From Brasenia schreberi (taxonomy: Eukaryota; Streptophyta; Magnoliopsida; Nymphaeales; Cabombaceae): a stretch of 64,000 nucleotides of DNA. The notes beneath the pieces were generated by a model. It ran no database searches. It saw nothing but the letters and a program-made list of their open reading frames with translations, and was not told the origin of the DNA. Each line of letters starts with the position of its first letter. Position 1 is the first letter of the stretch. The stretch is taken from assembly GCA_036023115.1 (NCBI GenBank), contig JAYKKT010000080.1, positions 9,003,501 through 9,067,500 of the forward strand, written 5' to 3'. Position numbers and translations under genes: made by a program. Shown here one piece after another: positions 12,601-24,200 of the stretch.

Positions 12601-13775
12601 CGTCTTCATGTTGTGAAAGAAATTAAAGCACATATATCTTCATTCATTCTTACAGAAGAAATAAGTTCAAGCCTCAAAGAAGTGAAGATTTGGTTTTTAT
12701 TTATACAAACCTTCATCTTCTTTTAAGAAAGAGTAAGGATTACTTGCAAGTTGAGACAAAAATATGGGATGTTGGTGGAGATGATTGAGATCCATTCAAG
12801 GGAACTGAAATTTTTGAAGTTGCATCATTGTCTCTTGATGAACCAAATATGAAAACAATCATTTTTATAGATGATAGTGAAGGAAATACTAAGATCAAGA
12901 CTATTGGAGTTTGAAACTTAATGTATTTAGATTCAAAGATATTGTGTTTACAATATGAATTTTGATATGCATTGCAACTTTCTCTGTGTTGATCTGAATA
13001 TGTTCCAACTTTCTAGGTCTATTGATTGCTCATCTTCATTACACCATTCTCTTTTGTCCAAATCATAAGACTATCTTTTGTTCCAATTTGCAAATAAAGC
13101 TGGGAGAATCAGGTGATAACCACAACAAACACTGCTAGTGACAAACAACAGTTTGCCAAACACTAGCACTTAAAGGCACTCAGTGGTATGAGCAAGTAAA
13201 GGATAGGTGCGGTGCACTTTCATCGATTTTGGTTCCTCTCCTAGAATTTCTGAAAAGCTCTATCTTCATCGAGCAACAAACCTGTCTTCGTGCACTATAT
13301 CAAATGTAGTTTCTAGGAGAACGCTTTCAAAAAAAAAAATCATAAGCCTATAACTACAATTTTAGGAGGTAATGCTTTTCTTAATCCATGATCTGCTGTG
13401 GCAATATTAAATAATTCAACCCATTGGTATTTGCTTTAAGATCATCTTATCTGGTGCAATAATAACAATCTTGGTAGAAAATCTATAGATGGCTTGGATG
13501 TTTGGGTAAGTTGTTTAATTGTTCTAACTTTGAAGAAGAATATAAATGGCATTCTCGTAGTTAGAATAGAATTATTCTCAAACACTAGAATGCTCTTTAA
13601 AATATAGAATGCTCTATATAATTGTGTGTATATATATATATATTTATGTAAAATTATTTTTTATTATGTTTTTTAATAGTTACGTACTCGTACCTTAGTT
13701 TTTAAAAAAATTACATATCCCATACTCATACCCATACCGGGTATTGATACCGTACCCGTATCCATGCAACATAGC
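9635..13775 (+). mobile_element. hAT-family DNA transposon B (about 4.1 kb, all transposase blocks present)
   Basis: The ends are inverted repeats: GCTATGTTGCATGGGTACG at 9635-9653, and GCTATGTTGCATGGATACG as the reverse complement of 13757-13775. Further GTACCCG/CGGGTAC words extend both subterminal zones. The transposase blocks inside run from BED finger to dimerisation domain in plus orientation. An exact 8-bp duplication was not resolved: CGTTGAGT follows the right end, and the similar CGTTGGGC lies at 9619-9626, eight bases away from the left repeat. The sequence differs from the A family at 133-3363, so it is a separate lineage. Confidence 0.72.
10681..12905 (+). pseudogene. hAT transposase B, interrupted by stops
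   Basis: The frame starts MSNMSTNSNTSSAS at 10681. A BED-type finger follows (WWCNYC ... YFRVKCHLL, about 10820-10890). The DUF659 block lies in the 152-codon open stretch 10977-11435 (KGVSIVIDEWIDVQRRHFIN, with D-E-W near 11350). ITDNAPVCRAA and VVHTLNLVLKNI follow in 11525-11650, and the long helical insert runs over 11611-12108. The dimerisation signature PCSSSCCERN lies near 12595-12625, then YTNLHLLLRKS, then KIWDVGGDD near 12750-12790, and SLDEPNMKTIIF near 12830. The last phrases are the usual C-terminus of plant hAT proteins. Stops in the BED region, at 11433, 11597, 11839 and 12106 and later make it inactive. Confidence 0.75.
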
Positions 13776-13783
13776 CGTTGAGT

Positions 13784-14306
13784 GACCCTTGGCGAAGAGT
13801 CATGCACTTTCTTAAAGAAAGGGAGTCTCTGCTGCGTAATGTCTCCGTGTATAATTTTACATAAGCAAAAACATTTCAATTGTTCAATTTTAACAATCAA
13901 GACGTTTGTACAAAATAATGTATTTAATGAATTATATATATTAAATATAAATAATTTAAATCTTTATCATCGATTTAAAAGATTAATGATGAAAGCGTAC
14001 CCTCCTTCGAACATATCGATAAAATTTTAAGATGAAATACCCTACCCTTCTTTAGACATGTGACTCTTCAAGCATGGATTACGAATAATTCTGTTTCTGG
14101 GGCTTTGATTATTCCACGTTTTTGGGCTCCTCTAAACTGTGAAGGGGCGCACCTCTTCACTGTGACAACTGTTGAAACCGGAAGTTGTCAGGTCAAAGAT
14201 GTTCGGACACTAAATATCAATGACACGTTTGTGATCGTGTCAAGTGCAGCCAACCTATCTTCGACCGCATGAAAATCGCTTCTTAACGAGGAATGGTTAG
14301 TGAATG

Positions 14307-14364
<58 letters not shown>

Positions 14365-15284
14365 TTCTTCGCATCAAGAGCAAGAGACACGAGAAGAGAG
14401 TTAAGGTGCTGCATAGTGCCACCATCTTCGTCCTTCCCATTCCTTGGCGGCAATTGCATATCTCTCTCTCTAACATTTGCAGGATAATTTTGAACTATGA
14501 AATATATGCCTACTGAGGTTTTTTAACTAAAATTATATAGAAAGATTATTTATACAATAGAACTCATGCAAAAGTAGTACTTCATGATAGCCTATTATTT
14601 ATACATATAAGGAATCTTAAATGCATAATGTTTTTTTAATAACACTTTATTGTTCGATCATCGATGAAAATTTAAATTACTTTACATTTATACACATAAT
14701 TCATTAAATGTAAATATAAAAATATAACAGTACTTTTAGTTCAAATTTCCATCAAAGACCATAAAAATTAAACCATAGATACGCTTGTCCATGTGACTTT
14801 CGACGTATATATATTTAGTAAAACAGTCGATGGCCACAAGAATAGGTCCTCTTCTGCATTGTGACCGTAGTAACATGCTCTCACGTTTGCTTGCTCACAA
14901 GCATCACATTACACTAGAAACTGATGGACCTTGCCACCTTCACGGTGCTCTTCGCCTTGTTCTTTTGTGATGGCATCAGTTGCAGTTTTTCATCTCTTCG
15001 TCCTGTTCTCTTTGATCTCATGTTTCAGTTGCAGTCGAGGGCTTATAAATGTAATAGAGAAAACAGGAGAGAGAGGGACATAGTTACCCGCAAAAGAGTT
15101 TTCTCGAGAAGAAGTCAAAAGTGAATCATACTTTTCTGTATATTTTATTGTATATATATATACTTGGCTTACAAGTTTTCCTCTCTAGTCTTTCCTTTTT
15201 AAAAGTTATTCTTATTCATTCGAGAGATGCTTAAGACCTTTTTCAAAAGGTAAAATCAGTTTTGAATAAAGTTTATATTTTTCA
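13784..15284. other. Intergenic stretch with microsatellite, no gene seen
   Basis: The segment from 14060 to 14290 is less AT-rich than its surroundings and has a 70-codon open frame (14060-14272) with no recognisable domain. A 66-codon frame at 14924-15124 begins with a hydrophobic stretch but also has no family likeness. Both are probably chance frames. The remainder is AT-rich with short TATATA runs. Confidence 0.4.
14310..14362. repeat. (GA)n microsatellite
   Basis: A perfect AG dinucleotide array of about 26 units. It explains the Glu-Arg runs in overlapping open frames, which are not genes. Confidence 0.95.
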
Positions 15285-15705
15285 AAAAACAACTCATGAC
15301 TAATTCCCAGGCTGGTTTTTCACAATAAATTCAATTTCTTTATCCATGACTTTTTCCCAGTTTGATGATTCAGATGATTCAATATAACTTGTTGATATGT
15401 CAAATTATCATTCAGCTCATATCTATCGAATTACACACTTCCTCTGTAAGGTTAGTGTGATAATACTTAAGTACGATGGTATAACTTCATGTCTTTTATA
15501 TCTGCTTAAAGTTCGGTTTGATCAAGAAGCTCATCTATGCGTTCAAATGATTATTGATTTAAATCTACTAGATCATCAACATACTCATCACCATTTGCAA
15601 GAATGTCACTCTTAGTGTTCTCTAAGAATTTAATATCCTTGCTTTCTATCAACAGATGTTCCTTATTATAAAACCGATATCATTTAGATCCTTTAGGATA
15701 TCCGA

Positions 15706-15770
<65 letters not shown>

Positions 15771-16340
15771 TAAGGACCCGCTATCTAGTTTGTCTAGACT
15801 GATCAAGGATCTTCACATGAGCGACAAATCCCTACCTCCTAAGATAACTTAGGTTTTATTTTCTTTCAAACTATATATCATATGGTGTATTGAATACAAC
15901 TTTACATGAAACTTTATTGAGTATATATACAATTGTACTTATTGTTTCTCCCCAAAATTCTCTTGGCAGAGAAGCATTTACTAACATAGACCTTGTCATA
16001 TTCAATAGGGTCATGTTATATATCTTTGCTATACCATTCTATTGAGTTGTCCTTCGCATTGTATTTTGCTTTCCAATACTAAAATCTTTACAAAATTCTA
16101 AAAATTCTTAGAGGTGAACTCTCTACCTCTATCCGATCTCAAGACTTTGTTATATTCTTTGAACGCTTGAAATGCCTCAGATTTATGTGTTAAGAGATAT
16201 AAATATGTATATCTCGAGTAATCATTGATAAAGGTTATAATATAAACATTTTCTCGATTTAATCTTATTCTAAAAGATCCACATAAATCAGTGTGAATAA
16301 TCTCTAATAAAGTTGTTGTCATAAATACTTATTTGAGAAA
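15285..16340 (-). pseudogene. Copia integrase/RT fragment, related to the element at 49.3-55.6 kb
   Basis: On the minus strand, 16322-16098 reads IIHTDLCGSFRI...TFINDYSRYTYLYLLTHKSE...VLRSDRGREFTS, the DDE integrase core. Base by base it follows about 51.33-52.36 kb of the complete Copia element. Relative to that copy, a 13-residue stretch just before VLRSDRG is deleted. The linker to reverse transcriptase continues to about 15285. A (TA)n array has expanded inside it at 15709-15768. Gag, most of RT, RNase H and LTRs are absent. The right side meets a truncated LTR at about 16357. Confidence 0.8.
15709..15768. repeat. (AT)n array within a Copia fragment
   Basis: The intact relative at about 51745-51755 has only a short AATATACAT at this point (context GGATATCC...CTCAAGGAC). 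The 60-bp array therefore arose by expansion inside the dead element. Confidence 0.85.
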
Positions 16341-16356
16341 TTATTTTCTAGTCATT

Positions 16357-17549
16357 CATTCAATTCAAGGAAGGGGTTGTAATAATGGAGCTTCGTCTCC
16401 CTCCATGTTGTAATAGCAAGTAGATATGTTGTCAATTTCATTTCCTACGTATGCACTCTACTTATTTGCTTTCTTGATTCTACCTCTTTATATTCTATAA
16501 AACTCCTATAACTCCTACCCCCCTCTATACTTAAGCTAACATACATATTTACATTCATTTCCCTTCAGCAATTTACTTTAAGTTTGTTGTGATTATCCCA
16601 TTTAATTTCAGGTGAGTTGCATCATGTATGTTATAAAAACACAGAAAAACTATTTTCAGTATCTCTACATATGTATGATGCTTTAATTTTAATTTCCTCA
16701 TTTATGCTTCGATTGATCTAAAATTTGGAACACTTCATCTAAACACACAAGCCCACATCTGATAAAATTTTCAAGAATTTTAGGGTCATGCAACCACGTA
16801 ATTAAAAGTATGTAAAATCGCGAAAACCAAAACTATTTCTGTCAAAACGGTATTTCCTGCAATAGAGTCTGGGTAATCATCCCATAACTCTGTCTGTAGT
16901 TGTCTAATTTTAGTGAAACTTGGTTCATTGGAAAACTGATATCTATATATTTCCAAAAAGACTAAGTATACAAAAAATTGGACTCTGTGCATCGAGATAC
17001 ATATCTTTCTTTGGGTCTCTGTATTTCTATGACAGAATAGTTTTGAGTGTCTGAGCATAGACACTTCTCGAATTTAATTTTGAATAATTACAACTCCCAA
17101 AAATAGAATAAAAATATTTTTAGAATCCTCACACATGTATCTATTCACTGTGAAGTTTTCCTGATTTTTGGAGATTTGAAATCCATTGAAAGAAAATCAG
17201 AAAGTAAGGTCTGAAAACAGAACCAGTTTCTGTTTTTCAAAACTTAACCAAGTTTATTTTCAAAACACTAAGTGCACGAATTTGATCAAGTTTCTTGGGA
17301 TTTTCTTAAAGTGAATTTGGAATCACACCTTCATCAATGAGTTCTCAAAGCGCCTAGGTTGACCCTTGAGCATCACTTCAAGAAGGCCTAAGGTGACAAG
17401 ATCTTGCTTAGCCATGATCACCAAACAAGTCAGATTTACAAACTTTGTTAGTTTTGAAAACTAGCTGGCATGCTCGCACGAACGAAGTAGATTTGATAAG
17501 TTTATTTCAAGTCTCTACATAGGCTTTGAGTGAAATTTTTATATCTACA
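16357..17549 (+). mobile_element. 3' part of a long LTR (family of the 31.6- and 57.1-kb solo LTRs)
   Basis: From about 16357 the sequence follows the 3' half of the two complete solo LTRs. Shared landmarks are GGGGTTGTAATAATGGAGC, then CATCCCATAACTCTGTCT, then CAAGTCTCTACATAGGCTTTG, and a CA terminus (ATATCTACA) at 17547-17549. The 5' half, including the TG start and promoter, is missing. It abuts a Copia fragment on the left and a truncated hAT element exactly at its 3' end, which fits insertion into the hAT copy followed by deletion. Confidence 0.75.
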
Positions 17550-20500
17550 CTTCCAAATGCTTCCTCTCGTGGCTCCCCCCTCCTTGGTATTTAAGGCTCC
17601 AAAAAAAATATTTTACAACGTCCGTGCAAGGATCCCAACGAGCGTTTTAGGTATATATTTTTAGTTTTTCAAATTTTTATATTTGTTTTTTTGTGTTATT
17701 TGGGTTTTTCTTTTTATAAATGATAAAATATGAAGTTATGAAGTGTGTGGATATGATTTTTATTGTATTTGTAAAGTGGGAGATACTCTATTTGAGTGTT
17801 ATGTGAAGATTGAGATTTATGAAGTACTTTTATTTTTAGGTTTTTTATTGGATTAAAGTGTTCACTTGAGATGATAGGAAGGGGTATTATGGACTCCAAT
17901 CTCAGTCCGATAATCCGACATGGCAGTGGGGTACACCAGTTGAGGAAAATAGATTAAAGATAAAATATTTGTTTTGTGAGAAGATGGTTAGTGATGAAAT
18001 TTTATGATTGTAACATTACCTACCAAGGATTAGAAAAGAAGTTACTCCTTGCATGGGTAGAGTTAAAAAATTGGCAAAAACCATTAAATAAAAATGTCTA
18101 TAGATGATTAAGAGCATAAATGAGAGGAGATAACAAAATAATAATTTAGAGATGTTTGAGAAAGAGGATATGTTGTTGGATTGGATGATAGCATTCCTTT
18201 TTATGGTAGGACAAATGATGGTAGTAGTAGTTCTCGAGGACCAACCAAGGGAAAGAGAGTTGTTGAAGATATTACAAGTGAAAGTTGTAGAAGATGATGG
18301 AGTAGAGGAAGAGCTTCATCTAGCATACAGTCATTTTTCTCTCCTAACACTACACATAATGCTCAACCTGGAATTCGTGCTACTATGCCTTTAGAACAAC
18401 TGTATAAGCAGACAGATCCTGTAGTGGGAGATGGTTTTATGACTCATCCTCAAGATCTGGCATGACAGTGGGGTAAAGCAAATGAGGGAAACAAATTAAA
18501 GATAAAATGTTTATTTTGTGAGAATGTGTTTACTGATGGAATTTCACGATTGAAATATCACCTATCAGGTACTAGAAAACAAGTTGCTCCTTATACGGGC
18601 ATAGTTAGGAAATTATGATAAGCCATTAAATAATAATGTCTATAAATGATTGAGAGCATACATTAGAGGAGACAATAAAATGATGATTTAGAGATGTTTG
18701 AGATAGAAAATGATGATATTATTGGATTGGGTGATAGTATTCCTTCTCATAATAGGACAAAGGTTGATAGTAATAATTCTCGATGACTAACCAAGGGAAA
18801 GAGGGTTGTTAAAGATATTGTAAGCGAAAGTAGTAGAATAGGAAGGAGTAAAGAAAGAGTTTCCTCTCGCATACAGTCATTTTCCCCTCCTATCACTACA
18901 CATGGTGCTCAACCTAGAATTCGTACTGCTATGGATTTAGAACAACTGCATGAGCAAGTAGACCTTGAAGTGGACAGATGATTTTATGATGCATGCACTC
19001 CATTTAATGTAGTAAAAAGTTTTTATTTTCAAGCAATGATAGATGAAATTGCCAATATTTCCAAGGTATAAGATGTTATCTTATCAAAAGTTGAGAGAAA
19101 AGCTTAAAGTGTAAGAATATTGTTCGACTTTGAGAATCATGAAAGAAAACATGATGCACTATCATGACAAATATATGACAGATAGGCAAGAAATGACTTT
19201 GTTAAACTTTCTAGATATATCAAAGGAGAAGATACTGCAGAGATCCTAAGGATAGAGTTTGATAAGATGATATCCGAGGTTGGGCTAGAGAATATAATCC
19301 AATCTATTACAGATAATACAACTAACTATAAAGTAATTGGGAAAAAATTAGCAGATACTTATTGAACTTTCTATTGGACACCATGTGCAACCCATTATTT
19401 ATATCTCATCCTTGAGGATATTGGTGAGATTGATTAGACAAAGACAGTAACTGAGTGTTAGCAAGATATCACCAAATTTATCTATAACCATGCTTTTTAT
19501 TATGTATGATGAGGAGATATACAAATGATGTAAAGATCCTTCGTATAATTGCAACTCAGTTTGCAACTAATTTCTTATTTGTACAAAGTAGTATGAAACA
19601 AAAGCAAGCCTTGAAGAGATTGTTCTCCTTAGATCAGTGACAATAATTTTCAGAGTTGCTTCAAAATAGAAGAAATAGAAATTTAATGAGATTTAAGAGA
19701 GAGTATTCAGGAGTATATTTTGGAATGCATGTGTTAGACTATTGAGGATTACATAATCTTTAGTAAAAATTTTGAGATTGACTGATAACAAGTTGAAATC
19801 ATCTATGGGTTATCTTTATGAAGCCATAGATAGGGCAAAAGAAGCCATTAGAAGTAATTTAAGTTAAAGAAAGAGGGATTATCTGTCCATGTAGAATATT
19901 ATAGATAACAGATGGAACAAACAATTATATCAGACTATTAATGTAGCAACTTATTACCTAAACCCAATATTTAGGTACTCAGCAAGCTTTAAAAGGGATG
20001 GTGAAGTAAACTGAGGTATCATGAGAGATAGAGATCTATGATAATGCTCTTCACTTGATGGGCTTGCCTGTAGCAATTTGCAACTGCACTAATATGCACT
20101 TAGGTAAGCTATTTATCTTCATATTTAAGTTTTTTAAATCTTATATTTATTGTGGATTAAGTCCCTAATATTTGTCTTTCTTTATCATATGTTTACTTGA
20201 ACAAGTGTGGAAGTGATTACCCAAACTTTAGAAAATTTGTAGTAAGAGTTCTCAGCCAAGTCTATAGTGCAATGGGTTGTGAAAGGAATGGGAGTTTCTT
20301 TGAAAACATCTACACAAAATAGTGCAACAGATTTTAACATAACCGACTTAGTGACTTAGTTTTCATATGTTATAACGTGCGGTTCTGACAAAAATAATCT
20401 TGATTAGTTACTACTTAAAGATTCAATTCAATATTTTGTTTGACTTTAATTGTTAATATTATTTATTAATTACTTATCTTTATTTCTTTTAGGCAATTAA

Positions 20501-21010
20501 AAAAGTTAAATAAAGAAGAAAACTAATTTGATCCAATAATTTGGATAATTTTGATACATTAGAGGAGTGGATTATGAAAGATAATGAAACAAATACACTC
20601 CTAACCGAAGAAGATATTGCATGAATTAATTTGGAAGGAGCGCAACATCATCAAGGGATGAATATTTTGATTTTGAAGCAGAAGGTAGTGAGGATCTTCA
20701 GCTAGGAAAAGATGAAGATTATTTAGTTGATGATCCTGATTACAATGTATAAATGTATTGTTTCAATTATGAAAATTATACTTTTCTAAAGATTGTGCTT
20801 CAAAATATGTAATTCTTTTTCAATTATTAAATTGTGAATGATGAATATATATTAAACTTTTGCATTATATGAATTCTTTGCATTTATCAGATTTTTCATG
20901 TTTTTTTTATTTTTTTGAATTTTTACCAATGTTTTAGTATTAAATTATGATATTGAATGATACGATACGACCAAAATGATGCACGATACGATATGCGTTG
21001 AACAACACTA
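17550..21010 (+). mobile_element. hAT-family transposon copy A2, 5'-truncated, with internal duplication
   Basis: It is collinear with copy A1 (133-3363) from its position about 293 onward (CTTCCAAAGGCTCC...). It shares the coding blocks and the right terminus GAACAACACTA at 21000-21010. The left terminus is missing because the LTR end at 17549 replaces it. Compared with A1, the BED-finger-to-spacer region is present twice, at about 17900-18430 and 18455-18990. The right-hand flanking 8-mer is ATATTTGT, but there is no left partner to confirm a target duplication. Confidence 0.78.
17900..20750 (+). pseudogene. hAT transposase remnant (A2)
   Basis: This is a degraded transposase. The BED finger appears at about 17920-18050 and again at 18465-18600 (WQWG...LKIKCLFCENVFTDGISRLKYHLSGTRK, read with frameshifts). 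DUF659 text (ITDNTTN...FYWTPCATHYLYLILEDIG) is near 19305-19425. A dimerisation signature (GCERNGSFFEN) is near 20272-20305, and an acidic tail (DEDYLVDDPDYNV) runs to about 20750. Stops are frequent in all frames. Confidence 0.7.
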
Positions 21011-21334
21011 ATATTTGTTTCTTTTCAAACCTTTTCCACGTCATTCTCTTGCTCCTAAATCTTTTTATCATCCTTTTTCTTCTTAATTTTGTGGTTTATT
21101 TACTAGATTCTCAAGTGTTTCATACAATCCAACTCTCCATGTCTAGGCTTTTGTCAAATTTATGGCATACCCCTTTCTTTTTGCATTATACCTTATTTTT
21201 CACTTAAAAAATTTAGGGGTTTTATAGATTTTGTGATTCTTAACCTCTAAAAAGTTTTTTTCTTCTTTTGATTGTCCACTCTCGTATTAATAGCTTCTGA
21301 TTGGGTCGATTTGGCCACTCTCGTGTTAATAGCT

Positions 21335-21532
21335 TTCAATTGGGTTGATCTAGCATGGAAATATTGCACTCCAATGTATGAAGGCAATAGGTTTGTGAAC
21401 AAGTGCATATTTTGCAATGCAGTAAAGCATGGTAGTATTTCTTATATGAAACATCACCTTGCGGGAACCAAGACGGATGCTAGTGCTTGTCATCAGGTTT
21501 CCACAATGAAACCCATCCTCTCTCTCTCTGCG
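21335..21532 (+). pseudogene. BED zinc-finger fragment of a hAT transposase
   Basis: An 87-codon open frame (21272-21535) includes LAWKYCTPMYEGNRFVNKC, then IFCNAVKHGSISYMKHHLAG and C-H near its end. This has the W...C-x2-C...H-x4-H layout of a BED finger (C-I-F-C and H-H-L). The rest of a transposase does not follow. It is either a relic of another hAT element or a stray N-terminal exon. Confidence 0.55.
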
Positions 21533-21970
21533 TAAGTTATCGCTTTTTCTTGCTTCTTGTTATTGTTGAGTTCAAAGGTTTGATGAGGCTAGGGATGTAG
21601 GGGTGTGAACGGATCGGGTTTGATCTAAATCTAATCTGTACCGAACCTGCTAAGGTGAGTTCTTACTTTAAAAGGGAAACAAAAACAAAAAGAAAATTAG
21701 GTGCTATGACCAATTATTGGTTAGTTGAAGCTTTGAGCAAGGTTTCAGGTTCCATTCATGGCAGAGCTTTACCCCACAGGCTCACACTTAAGCGCCTTGG
21801 GGCGTCCTGATATATCTCTTAGAAGAAGAAAAAGAGGAGCTATTTATACCCTTATGCACCCAATGTTGCACTGAAGTACTCATCTCTCTCATTGAACTTC
21901 CTTAGTGGAATGAATTGTTTGCTTTCATCTTTTTATGTGGTTATAACAACTTCAAAGACAAATTTAATGC

Positions 21971-24200
21971 AGTGTTGTAAGTAGTGTAACATAATTTGTA
22001 TTGTTTTTTGCCATGATATAATATGCTATATCATAACGTATCATAATTTTTTCTAAAAATACTTGAAAAATAAAAAAGAATAGGAGAACTCAGAAAAGTC
22101 CTAAATATATGTTATGAATTAGAATAAGTCGGGGCAAACATTGGGATTATATCAAAACAATATTATATGATGAATTTAATAAGGTAGTTAGTACTTAGTA
22201 GTAAGTCCCCATCATTAAGTTGTCATTAACTAATAATAATCATGTTCATGATATAAACAAATGAATAAGCTAACTAACGAACAATTAGAAATAATCTAAT
22301 CATTGGTCTAGTCTATTACCAAATCAAATCAAAGTAACAAATAAAGTTGCATCACTAAATAATATGTAAAATAAATCATAATCTTAAACATTAGAGTCTA
22401 GATCATCAACTAAATAATCCCCTACTTGCCTTCCTTCAAAAATAAAATGATAAAAACTTAAATTGAAACCTTAAATTGATAACTTGATTAATAACTTAAT
22501 TGCTAATTATCTATTTCATAACCGCATATTATGGTGTATAAATATCAAATTGTTAAGTCATTTATGCTTTTATTTGTTTAACTTTGTTGGATGGATATGT
22601 TAAAAAATACTAGTTTCTTTCACAACCAATTGCACTATAAGTTTGGCTAAGAACCATAGTTTTAGACACTCAAGGTTCTAGATATCTGTGGACTAGTTAG
22701 TAAGTGAAGGGAATTTTCATATATCACTATTTCTCAATGTATAGCTACTTTTTGTCCTTATTAAGAACCAATCTATCTATACAATCAACTATACCTCTTT
22801 TAACCTTACTATCCCACTTAAATATAGATGAATATGTAAATGTTGGTTTAGGTAGTAGACTATTTCATGAATAAGCTAATGCAATTATTTGCTCCATCTA
22901 TTATCAATAATTCTTCACATTGGCATATAATCATTTTTTCTGCCATTAATGTCACTTCTCAAGCCTCTTTAGCCTTATCTATGGCTTCGTAAATATAGTC
23001 CATAAATGGTTTCTCTTTATTTATAGTTAATTTCAAAACTTTCACCAAGAAGCATGTGATTTTTGATAATTTGATATAGGAGAACTAAAACATAATCTTA
23101 AAAACAATTTATCAAATTTTGTTCAACTTTTTCTTCCTCATATTTTCACGCAAATCGCCAAACTGCTGCACTCATGTGCTTCATAATTTGCTTTAGTTTC
23201 AAAATACTCTTCATAGACAAAACATTAGTAGTAAACCTGCCAAAACATTAGTAGTAAACCTGTGCAGTAACAGTAGCTGAAGTTTTGTGCCACCAGTATA
23301 TTTTCTTATCGTATATAATAGATATGGATATACAAATTAATTTGTGATGTCTTGAGAACATTCAATTGTTGCCTTTACCACATCTATCTCTTCAATGTCT
23401 TTTTCAAGTACAAAGTCTATACAATATTCTATACATGATATCCAACAAAGAGCTATAATTGTCAACTAACTCTGTTATAATTAGCTATATTATATGTAAT
23501 GAATTGGATCCCATTTTCATGTCCGACCTCTAATATCGTCTTATCAACTTCTTCAAAACTTTTATAGTATGGTGCCTATATGACAATCAATCATAGAAAC
23601 ATAAGTCCCTTTAGGTAATATATGACAAAGTTTAATAAAGTCTTTTATCGCCTATTTTTTTCATCTATTTACTATGATGATACGCATGGCCTCTTATAAC
23701 TCTTGAAACTATAATAATACTCTTTACTTCAAGGATGGTCTTATCTAACAATTTTTCTCTTAATTTATTATGAAAGGCATCTTATACCCTACCTTAATGT
23801 TGGTAATGGCATTTACTATTACATGAAAATAGAATGAATTTTCAAAATTAAAAGAGATACACACATTATAAATTCATCTTTCCACTAGATCTACTTGCGT
23901 GTGAATTTGTTCAATAGTCATAGCAGCCCAAATATTAAGTTGGGAGCCAAGCTTAGTATTAGGAGAAAAAATGACTGGATACTAGAAGGTGCATAACGAG
24001 ATGATCTTCCTATATTTCTCCCTTTTCTATGACTTATATCTTCTTCCATGACCCCCTTTCCCTTGCTCGGTGTAGAACTACTATTATCAATTATTGCCCT
24101 GACATTGGAAATAAGACTAGTGTATCATCATCACTGATGCCTTTTAACTCTTCACCGAACATCCCTGCATGTCCCCCTTTTGCCTTTTCCCGATCATAAC
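21971..24200 (-). mobile_element. hAT-family remnant in antisense orientation
   Basis: The left edge CAGTGTTGTAAG at 21971 resembles the terminal repeat of the A family and is followed by GATATAATATGC/CGTATC words. On the minus strand, 22430-22385 encodes an acidic tail like the A copies (VGDYLVDDLDSN). The stretch near 22690-22620 encodes a C-E-R-N-W-like dimerisation region, and 24060-23890 encodes SIQSFFSPNTKLGSQLNIWAA, equivalent to the segment after the BED finger. The 5' (right) end was not fixed and no target duplication was found. All frames are broken. Confidence 0.6.

Noticed and set aside
14924..15124. 66-codon frame with a hydrophobic N-terminus (possible secreted peptide)
   Set aside because: No signal cleavage context, cysteine pattern or splice partner was seen; it is probably a chance frame.
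21725..21845. SINE-like segment GGTTAGTTGAAGC...CAGGTTCCATTC
   Set aside because: The B-box is incomplete and the tail shared by the three SINE copies is absent.
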